Origin: Burkholderiales bacterium
Lineage (GTDB): Bacteria; Pseudomonadota; Gammaproteobacteria; Burkholderiales; SG8-39
DNA length: 64,000 nt
NCBI GenBank assembly: GCA_017880775.1
Contig: JADGRQ010000014.1
Span: 24,217 to 88,216 of the forward strand
Reading direction: 5' to 3'
The notes under the pieces were generated by a model. That model was not told the origin of the DNA. It saw only the letters and a list, made by a program, of their open reading frames with translations, and searched no databases. Made by a program: the position numbers and the translations under genes. Positions 1-6,571 of this stretch are shown here, in pieces (within the stretch, counting starts at the first letter, position 1; each line of letters begins with the position of its first letter).

Positions 1-18
1 CTTTCCGGAGTACCGCCG

Positions 19-261
19 ATGGACCGTCCCGTCACCGCCAAACTGTTCCGCAACGGCCGCAGCCAGGCCGTGCGCCTGCCCGCGAAGTTCCGCTTCGAGG
101 GCGCCGACGAGGTGTTCGTCTCCAAGGTCGGCGACAAGGTCGTGCTCTCGGCCAAGCCGTCGTCATGGGATGACTTCTTTGACGCGAAGCCAGAGGGCGC
201 GCAGGGGTTCCTCGGCCGCCGCAACGACCGGCTGCCGCAGAAGCGCAGGCTGTTCCGGTGA
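19..261 (+). CDS. vapB: VapB-type antitoxin (AbrB/SpoVT fold)
   Basis: An 80-residue antitoxin. The first ~45 residues form a swapped-hairpin AbrB/SpoVT-like DNA-binding domain (TAKLFRNGRSQAVRLP is the family's signature opening), followed by a basic tail that in this family wraps the toxin. It should repress its own promoter and neutralise the VapC encoded next. Its TGA stop overlaps the GTG start of vapC by 4 bp, so the two are translationally coupled. The promoter lies off the left edge or in the first 18 bases. A degraded copy of the 3' end of this gene occurs at about 5051-5100. Confidence 0.9.
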   Translation: MDRPVTAKLFRNGRSQAVRLPAKFRFEGADEVFVSKVGDKVVLSAKPSSWDDFFDAKPEGAQGFLGRRNDRLPQKRRLFR

Positions 262-659
262 AACGCTACATGCTCGACACGGACATTTCGAGCTATGTCA
301 TCCGCAAGCGCCCGGAGCCGGTGCGGAGGCGGTTTCAGGAACTGGACAGCGGGCAGTTGTGCATCTCCGTGGTGTCCGAGGCCGAACTGCTCTTTGGCGT
401 GAAGGCGAAAGGCTCGCCGCACGCTCTGGCGTCGATGGTCGCGGATTTCCTGCGCCGCCTGGATGTGCTCGACTGGTCGCGCGCCGCCGCCCAGCACTAC
501 GCCGATATCCGGGCGAAGCTGGAGTCGGCGGGAACGCCGATCGGCAACATGGATCTCATGATCGCGGCCCACGCGCGCAGCGCCGGCGCGGTGCTGGTGA
601 CGAACAACGAGAAGCACTTTCGCCGCGTCGAAGGACTGAAGGTCGAGAATTGGGCGTGA
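258..659 (+). CDS. vapC: VapC-type PIN-domain ribonuclease toxin
   Basis: A 133-residue PIN-domain endoribonuclease, the toxin of the pair. The acidic pocket is visible: D7 in MLDTD, E43 in the AEL element, D99 in GNMDLMIA, and a T-N-N near residue 115. Length is normal for VapC. Translation starts at GTG, overlapping the vapB stop. VapC proteins cut initiator tRNA or rRNA loops; the target here cannot be told from sequence. A damaged second copy lies at 5104-5359 and has lost the codons for D7 and E43, so only this copy can be active. Confidence 0.92.
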   Translation: MKRYMLDTDISSYVIRKRPEPVRRRFQELDSGQLCISVVSEAELLFGVKAKGSPHALASMVADFLRRLDVLDWSRAAAQHYADIRAKLESAGTPIGNMDLMIAAHARSAGAVLVTNNEKHFRRVEGLKVENWA

Positions 660-773
660 GGCTGCCGTCCCTCTATCGCGCGCTGATGCGTCGATGCGCG
701 TAGAGCCTGGCGAAATGGGGCATCGAGGCGGCCCTTCACGCGGTATATTCGCCGTTCACCAGGGAGCCCAACC

Positions 774-1751
774 ATGAATCTCACCCGCATCAGGACGGTC
801 GCGCTTGGATTGCTCCTGGCACAGTTTGCGTTCGCACCAGCCGCATTTGCCCAGGCCTATCCGTCCAAGACCATCAACCTGGTCGTTCCCTTCCCTGCCG
901 GCGGCGGCACCGACATCGTGGCGCGGATGATCGCGGACAAGCTGAGGGAGCCGCTCAAGGCCAGCGTGATCGTCGAGAACAAGCCCGGCGCTTCCGCGCA
1001 GATCGGCAACCGGTATGTCATCGACTCCGCGCCCGACGGCTACACGCTGCTGGTGGGGACCACGTCGCTGATCAACGGCCCGGCGCTCTTTCCGAACCTG
1101 CCTTACGACGCCATGAAGCAGCTCCGGCCCGTGATCAGCCTGGCCGACCTGCCCATCTTCCTTTCTGTCAGCACGCAGAAATACAGCGCGAAGACGATGC
1201 GCGAGTTCATCGAGGTGGCGAAGAAGACCCCCAACCTGAACTACGGTTCCGCGGGGCCGGGCACGACGCTGCACATGAGCGCCGAGTGGTTCAAGGCGAA
1301 CACCGGGATCGAGGCCGTCCATATTCCGTTCAAGGGCAGCGGCCAGGAAGTGGTGGCGCTCGCCGGCGGGCAGGTGGACTTCGCCATGGAGAACCTCGGC
1401 GCGGTGCAGCCGATGGTGCAGTCCAACCGCGTGAGGCTCCTGGGCGTGGCCTCGCCTGCGCGGCATCCGCACGTCCCCGACGTGCCGACCTTCAAGGAGG
1501 CCGGGCTGCCCGAAGTGAACCTCGCCACCTGGATCTTCCTGATGGCGCCGGCGGCGACGCCGGATGCGGTGGTCGGGCTCCTCAACCGCACCATCAACGA
1601 CATCCTGAAGATGCCCGATACCCGGGAGAAGCTCCTGCAGCAGGGCTTCGTGCAGACTGGCGGCACGCCCGAGGAGATGCTGAAGCGGATGAAGGACGAG
1701 GCCGCGCTGTGGGGCACGGTGATCAAGAACGCCCACATCACGGTCCAATAA
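774..1751 (+). CDS. Bug/TctC-family periplasmic solute-binding protein
   Basis: A 325-residue periplasmic binding protein of the tripartite tricarboxylate receptor (Bug) family. It has an N-terminal Sec signal peptide (about residues 1-26, ending AFA-QA), then the family motifs VPFPAGGGTDIVARM, the NYGSAGPGT loop that contacts the ligand carboxylate, and VHIPFKGSG. No TctA/TctB membrane genes are nearby, which is usual for orphan Bug receptors. The GGGAG ribosome site lies about 8 bases before the ATG. The next gene starts 11 bp downstream, so the ligand is probably the acid activated by the synthetase two genes on; that is inference. Confidence 0.88.
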   Translation: MNLTRIRTVALGLLLAQFAFAPAAFAQAYPSKTINLVVPFPAGGGTDIVARMIADKLREPLKASVIVENKPGASAQIGNRYVIDSAPDGYTLLVGTTSLINGPALFPNLPYDAMKQLRPVISLADLPIFLSVSTQKYSAKTMREFIEVAKKTPNLNYGSAGPGTTLHMSAEWFKANTGIEAVHIPFKGSGQEVVALAGGQVDFAMENLGAVQPMVQSNRVRLLGVASPARHPHVPDVPTFKEAGLPEVNLATWIFLMAPAATPDAVVGLLNRTINDILKMPDTREKLLQQGFVQTGGTPEEMLKRMKDEAALWGTVIKNAHITVQ

Positions 1752-1762
1752 CAGGAGCCGCC

Positions 1763-2545
1763 GTGTCCGAACTCGTAAGGCTGGAGAAGAACGGCCAGGT
1801 GATCACGATCACGCTGGATAACCCGCCGGTCAATGCCGTGTCGACCAAGGTGCTCACCGCGCTCAACAAGGCCTTCGACGACGCGGAAGAAGACGCCGAC
1901 GCGCGCTGCATCATCCTCGCGGGCGCCGGCGAGAAAGCGTTCTGCGCCGGCGGCGACATGCGGGAGGAGAAGGATTTCGGCGATCCCGAGAACGCGCGCG
2001 CCTTCCGAACCTTCGGCCGCAACACGCTCAACCGCATCGAGAACGGCAAGCTCCCGGTCGTCGCCGCGATCCACGGATACTGCATCGGCGGCGGCACGGC
2101 GCTGGGGTGGGTCTGCGACATCCGCGTGGCCGCCGGGAACTCGGTGTTCCGCGCGGGCGACGCCTATCTCGGCATCCTGCCGAGCTGGGGCATGGGGCTC
2201 ACGCGCCTGCCGCGCTACGTCGGCCGCAACCGCGCGCTCGACATCCTGCTGATCGGCGAAAACTTCGGCGCGAAGGAAGCGTTCGACATGGGCCTCGTGA
2301 CGCGCGTGGTGCCGCGGGACAAGCTGATGGAAGAGTGCGAGAAGATCGCGCGCCGCATCTGCAAGGCGTCACCGGCCGCGATCCGCGCCACCCGCCAGGC
2401 CGTCGCGGGCAACCTTCGCCTCAGCTGGGACGACATGGTGACACTCGAGATCGAGCTTTGCGAAACGATGTTCGCGCATCCCGACGCCCACGAGGGGCCG
2501 AAGGCGTTTGCGGAGAAGCGCGAGCCCCGCTTCGGCCAGTCGTAG
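1763..2545 (+). CDS. Enoyl-CoA hydratase/isomerase (crotonase) family protein
   Basis: A 260-residue crotonase-fold enzyme acting on a CoA thioester. The start is the GTG after AGGAG (1753-1757), since the frame is open upstream but overlaps the Bug gene. The CoA/oxyanion elements FCAGGD (about residue 68) and HGYCIGGG (about residue 102) are intact. The segment that usually supplies a catalytic glutamate in hydratases (PE-x-x-LG) reads GDAYLG here, so the exact reaction (hydratase, isomerase or lyase) is uncertain. The next gene, an acyl-CoA synthetase, begins 9 bp downstream, suggesting one operon for activating and degrading a carboxylic acid. Confidence 0.87.
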   Translation: MSELVRLEKNGQVITITLDNPPVNAVSTKVLTALNKAFDDAEEDADARCIILAGAGEKAFCAGGDMREEKDFGDPENARAFRTFGRNTLNRIENGKLPVVAAIHGYCIGGGTALGWVCDIRVAAGNSVFRAGDAYLGILPSWGMGLTRLPRYVGRNRALDILLIGENFGAKEAFDMGLVTRVVPRDKLMEECEKIARRICKASPAAIRATRQAVAGNLRLSWDDMVTLEIELCETMFAHPDAHEGPKAFAEKREPRFGQS

Positions 2546-2554
2546 GAACCCGGC

Positions 2555-4645
2555 ATGGCGATCCGCAGCCTGCTGGAGCCGCGCTCGATCGCGATCGTAG
2601 GGGCTTCGGACAAGATCGGCCCCGGGTTCAATGCCTGGAAGGCCCTCGAACATGTCGGCTACCAGGGCCGCATCTACCTCGTCAACCCGAACAAGCCGGA
2701 GCTGCTCGGCCAGAAGGCCTACCCCACGCTGCGCGACATCGACGGCGACGTCGAGGCCGTGTTCGTCGCGGTGAAGGCGGAAAGCGTCCTCGAAGTGGCG
2801 AAGCATGCGGTCGAGAAGCGCGCCGGCGGCATGGCCATCCTCTCGAGCGGCTTCGGCGACGCCGGCGAGGCCGGCCTGCGCATGCAGAACGAGTTCGCGG
2901 AATTCGCCGGGAAGCACGACCTCGCCGTCTGCGGGCCGAATTGCCTCGGCCTGCTGAATTTCGCCGGGCGCTCGGCCCTGTTCGGCACATCGCTGCCCGA
3001 CGCGGTCGAGCGGGGCGGGATCGCGGCGATCGTGCAAAGCGGCTCGATCGGCATCGCGCTGCTCAACTCCGCGCGCGGGCTGGGACTCTCCCACCTCGTG
3101 ACTTCCGGCAACGAGGCGGTGACCGCGACCGCGGACTATCTGGAAGCGTTCATCGACGACCCGGCGGTGAACGCGATCATCGTGTTCGCCGAGCAGATCA
3201 GGAAGCCGCAGAACTTCATCGCCATGGCGAGGCGCGCTTCCGAGCGCGGGAAGCCGCTGATCGTGCTGAAGAGCGGCCGCTCCCAGCGCGGCCGCGCCGC
3301 CGTGATGGCGCACACCGGCGCGGTCGCGGGCAGCGTCGAGGCCTGCGACGCGGCGCTCGCCGCGAGCGGCGCGCTGCAGGTGTTCTCGCTGGACGAGCTG
3401 CTGGAGACGGCTGCACTCGTCTCGCAGATCCGCCGCAGGCCCACTGCACGCAAGATCGGGGCGCTGTCCCTGTCGGGCGGCGAGATCGCTCTCGCGCTCG
3501 ACGCCGCGGAAGAAAACGGCATCGTGTTTGCTCCGCTGGGCGAGGCGGAAGCGAAGATCAAGCCCTTAATGCCTGAGTTCTCGCATCTGTCCAATCCGCT
3601 CGACCTCACTTGGGCGGGGCTCTATGACGCCAAGGTCGCCGAGGGCTGCGCGCGCGCGATGGGGGAGTTGGAAGACGTCGGCACGCTGGTGCTGCTCCAG
3701 GACGCGCCTACCGGGCTCGGGGCCCAGCAGGCCGGGCGTTATGCCACGCTGCTCGCGGCGGTGGCCCGGGGCGCGCAGGCCGCGGGCAAGCCGCTCGTCG
3801 CCGTGACCAACCTGTCCGATGCGCCGCACCCCGAGCTCGCGCGCGTCGCGCGCGAATCGGGCGTGCCCTACCTGCGCGGCACGCGGGAGGGGCTGGCCGC
3901 CATCGCAAGGTATGCGCAGTGGGCGACGCGGCCGGTTAGAACTCCTATAGGTACGAACGAAGAAGAAAAGAAAGCAGCAGTACAGCGCATGCAGGCGTTC
4001 AGGCGTGGCCGGATGCCCGCGGAGCACGAAGCTCGGCAGATCCTCGCGAGCTATGGTATCGCCGGGCCCGAGGAGCGCTTCGCCGCAACTGCTGAAGAAG
4101 CCGCGAACGCGGCGCAGGAAATCGGCTTTCCTGTAGTGTTGAAAGGAATGGTTCCCGGCATGATCCACAAGTCGGACGCGGGCCTGGTCAAGCTCAGGCT
4201 CGCTTCGGCGGACGCGGTGCGCCGGGCTGCGCAACAGATGAAGGCGCCCGGATTCCTGGTGCAGAAAATGATGTCCCCGGTCGCCGAAATCCTGGTGGGC
4301 GCGCGCGTGGACCCGGACTTCGGCCCGCTGATCGTGGTCGGGGCGGGCGGGATCAACGTCGAGCTCTACAAGGACGTTGCGGTCAGGGTCGCGCCGATCG
4401 ACGAGGAAGAAGCGCTGGCGGCGCTTGCCTGCACGCGCATCAGCCGGGTGCTCGATGGCTGGCGGGGTGGGTCGGCGGGCGACAGGAAGGCCGCGGCAAA
4501 GGGCATCAGCGCGGTGTCGCGTTTCATTGCCGACTTCGCGGACGAGGTGCGGGAAGTCGAGATCAATCCATTCGCGGTCTTCGAAGAGGGCAAGGGTTGC
4601 CTCGCGCTCGACTGCGTGATCGTTGCCATGGAGAAAACCAAGTGA
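2555..4645 (+). CDS. NDP-forming acyl-CoA synthetase (acetate-CoA ligase family)
   Basis: A 696-residue single-chain NDP-forming acyl-CoA synthetase. Domain order is CoA-binding Rossmann domain (about 5-130), succinyl-CoA-ligase-like domains (about 150-460) and a C-terminal ATP-grasp domain (about 480-690). The element VQSGSIG and the phosphohistidine candidate in MAHTGAVAGS are present. It makes an acyl-CoA from acid, CoA and ATP, releasing ADP and phosphate. Acetate, propionate, succinate-like or aromatic acids are all possible in the family. It probably primes the substrate for the crotonase upstream. Its stop overlaps a possible GTG start of the RidA-like gene. Confidence 0.88.
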   Translation: MAIRSLLEPRSIAIVGASDKIGPGFNAWKALEHVGYQGRIYLVNPNKPELLGQKAYPTLRDIDGDVEAVFVAVKAESVLEVAKHAVEKRAGGMAILSSGFGDAGEAGLRMQNEFAEFAGKHDLAVCGPNCLGLLNFAGRSALFGTSLPDAVERGGIAAIVQSGSIGIALLNSARGLGLSHLVTSGNEAVTATADYLEAFIDDPAVNAIIVFAEQIRKPQNFIAMARRASERGKPLIVLKSGRSQRGRAAVMAHTGAVAGSVEACDAALAASGALQVFSLDELLETAALVSQIRRRPTARKIGALSLSGGEIALALDAAEENGIVFAPLGEAEAKIKPLMPEFSHLSNPLDLTWAGLYDAKVAEGCARAMGELEDVGTLVLLQDAPTGLGAQQAGRYATLLAAVARGAQAAGKPLVAVTNLSDAPHPELARVARESGVPYLRGTREGLAAIARYAQWATRPVRTPIGTNEEEKKAAVQRMQAFRRGRMPAEHEARQILASYGIAGPEERFAATAEEAANAAQEIGFPVVLKGMVPGMIHKSDAGLVKLRLASADAVRRAAQQMKAPGFLVQKMMSPVAEILVGARVDPDFGPLIVVGAGGINVELYKDVAVRVAPIDEEEALAALACTRISRVLDGWRGGSAGDRKAAAKGISAVSRFIADFADEVREVEINPFAVFEEGKGCLALDCVIVAMEKTK

Positions 4646-4647
4646 AG

Positions 4648-5037
4648 ATGAAAACGATCCACGCCGCCGCCGTCAGGGAACCCGCGCCGCGCACCTGGAG
4701 CAACGCCAAGATCTGCGGCAACCAGTTCTTCATCTCCGGCATGACCGCGCACGACGGGCAGGGCAACGTCGAGGGCGACCCCAGCACGTACGAGCAGTCC
4801 ATGCAGACGTTCCGCAAGATCAAGCACCTCGTCGAAGCCGCCGGCGGTGTGATGAACGACATCATCCAGTTGAACATCTATGTCACGGACATCGAGCTGC
4901 GCAAGGAAGTCTGGCCGGCGCGGGAGCAGTTCTTCACTGGGGATTACCCGTGCTCTACTTTGGTTGAAGTCAGCGCGCTTGCCATGCCGGCGCTGCTGGT
5001 GGAGATCAATGCCGTCGGGTTCATCGGCGCGGAGTAG
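4648..5037 (+). CDS. RidA/YjgF-family protein
   Basis: A 129-residue RidA-fold (chorismate-mutase-like trimer) protein; an in-frame GTG at 4642 is an alternative start. The core elements FFISGM, DIIQLNIYVTD and LVEINAVGF are clear. The arginine that binds the imine carboxylate in true 2-iminoacid deaminases (usually P-x-R-T before the VEVSAL strand) is serine here (PCST). It is therefore probably not a canonical imine deaminase but one of the Rid subfamilies found inside catabolic operons. It directly follows the acyl-CoA synthetase gene. Immediately after its stop the sequence turns into pseudogene debris. Confidence 0.85.
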   Translation: MKTIHAAAVREPAPRTWSNAKICGNQFFISGMTAHDGQGNVEGDPSTYEQSMQTFRKIKHLVEAAGGVMNDIIQLNIYVTDIELRKEVWPAREQFFTGDYPCSTLVEVSALAMPALLVEINAVGFIGAE

Positions 5038-5050
5038 GCGACTCCCGCAC

Positions 5051-5359
5051 CGGAAGGCGCGCAGGGTTTCCCCGCTCGCCGCAACGACCGGCCGCCGCAG
5101 CATCATCCGCAAGCGCCCGGAGTTCGTGCGGACACGGTTCGCGGAACTGGACAGCGGGCAGTTGTTGCTCGACTGGTCGCGCGCCGCCGCGCAGCCGTAC
5201 GCCGGTATCCGGGCGAAGCTGGAGTCGGCGGGAACGCCGATCGGCAACATGGATCTCATGATCGCGGCCCACGCGCGCAGCGCGGGGGCGGTGCTGGTGA
5301 CGAACAACGAGAAGCGCCTTCGCCGCGTCGAGGGATTGAAGGTCGAGAACTGGGCTTGA
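5051..5359 (+). pseudogene. Degenerate second VapBC copy with two internal deletions
   Basis: This stretch is a close copy of 191-659. It starts with the last ~50 bases of vapB, jumps over about 58 bp (end of vapB, start of vapC including D7), continues as vapC, then skips exactly the counterpart of 361-465 (105 bp, 35 codons, including E43). The rest runs to the same ...KVENWA end. The reading frame from the RidA gene region passes through it, but no intact toxin or antitoxin remains. The 105-bp deletion keeps the frame. This is a dead duplicate of the pair at the left edge. Confidence 0.85.
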
Positions 5360-5384
5360 AGGAAACCCCAAGGCCGGGCCGCGG

Positions 5385-5836
5385 GTGACGCGCATGCGCA
5401 AGGCCGGGCTGTGCGTGGGGTTGCGCACCGACAGCGGCCTTGACAACAACACGCTGAGCATCTTCCACGAGATGAAGATGGCGGCGCTTGTGCAGAAATC
5501 CATGGCGGGCGATCCGCAGGCCGTCACCGCGGCGGACATCACGCGGATGGCGACCGTCGAGGGCGGGAGGATCGCCGGGCTACCGTTGGGCAGTCTTGCG
5601 GTGGGCAGTTGGCGGATTTCTGTGTGATCGACCTGTCCGACCTGACGCTGGTGCCGGCGGATCAGTTGGAGTCGCACATGGTGTATTCGATGTCGGATCG
5701 TGCGATCCGGCATGTGTATGTGCATGGGAGGCCCGCGGTGCGGGACGGGAGGCTGGTTGGAATCGAGGAGGCGGAGTTGCGGCGGCGGGTGATTGCTTCG
5801 ACGCGGTGGTTTCTTGCGGAGAGCGGGGCGGAATGA
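5385..5836 (+). pseudogene. C-terminal fragment of an amidohydrolase, frameshifted
   Basis: The translation from about 5385 (GLRTDSGLDNNTLSIFHEMK) matches the metal-site and helix region near the C-terminus of TRZ/ATZ-type metal-dependent amidohydrolases (melamine/chlorohydrolase and S-adenosylhomocysteine deaminase relatives). At about 5600 the frame shifts by one base and continues as ADFCVIDLSDL and VYVHGRPAVRDGRLV, the typical final strands of the family. A few residues before the shift (the A-L-G-L region) also look deleted. The first ~300 residues are missing. A remnant, not a working enzyme. Confidence 0.75.
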
Positions 5837-6084
5837 GGAGTCGTGCCGAGACCGTGCGCATGCCCGGGCCCGACGGCAAGCTCGGCCACGCCGAAGTGCG
5901 CATCGGCGATTCGGTCGTCACGCTCGCCGACAACAGCGTCGCGCGGGCGGCGGTCGCGGGCGGCAAGGTTCTGCGACCGGTCGAGGACCAGTTTTGCGGC
6001 GACCGCAGGGGCACGATTGAAGATCCTTTTGGCCACGTCTGGCACGTTGCCACGCATACTGAGGACCTCTCGGGGGTGAGGTGA
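5833..6084 (+). pseudogene. Internally deleted VOC/PhnB-like (glyoxalase-fold) protein
   Basis: An 83-codon frame starting with an ATGA overlap on the preceding fragment. The N-terminal half (LGHAEVRIGDSVVTLAD) and the C-terminal half (VLRPVEDQFCGDRRGTIEDP, then FGHVWHVATH) are both characteristic of PhnB-like VOC proteins. The middle ~25-30 residues that normally join them (the loop and strand before the A-x-A-V-x-A-G-A helix) are absent, and the N-terminal ~25 residues are also missing. The frame stays open, but a stable VOC fold is unlikely. Confidence 0.65.
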
Positions 6085-6571
6085 AGCGGCGCGCACCGAA
6101 TTTTGCGAAGCAGGCGGGGGCTGAGGAGCCGCTGTACAAATACGTTCGGCTGCTGGTTGGCCTAGGAGGCGGTGGGGGATCGGGTGAGGTTGCCTGCGGC
6201 GGCGGAGGAGTCAGGGGTGGAGGAGTCGGGGGTGGAGAAATCGATGCGTGCGGGTGAGTTGTGGCGGTTGCCGGCGGGTTTCGAGTTGCCTACGGCGCCG
6301 GAGGCGGTGGCGTGGAAGACGGTGGATGAGGGGCGGGAGGAGGTATCACGGTCAATCCGAAACTCCCCACTTAGAACAATTGAAATCTCCCCACCCCTTA
6401 CCGACGGAGGAGGAACGTGCGGGAGAGAATCGAAGCTGAAGTTGCCGATGTCGCCGCCCTGCACGGCGGCGGGAGTGGTAGCTCAACAGGTCGGAGCGAC
6501 CGGTCTGACGTCACAGTTTATGACTATCGTGTGAACATCAGTTTGCTGTTTCCCTATTGGGAATTCATGCG
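6085..6571 (+). other. Left flank of the low-GC island, no convincing gene
   Basis: A 487-bp stretch between pseudogene debris and the CHAT gene. The first half is purine/GGGT-rich (around 6160-6350) and can be read as a weak open frame with no recognised domain. At 6361-6399 two short CTCCCCAC elements lie close together, the kind of sequence often left beside insertion elements, but no terminal repeats or transposase were found. At about 6507-6514 there is an 8-bp palindrome TGACGTCA. From about 6500 on the composition turns AT-rich, which marks the island border. Confidence 0.4.

Noticed and set aside
6361..6399. CTCCCCAC elements as ends of an insertion sequence
   Set aside because: No matching second end, target duplication or transposase could be found in the window.
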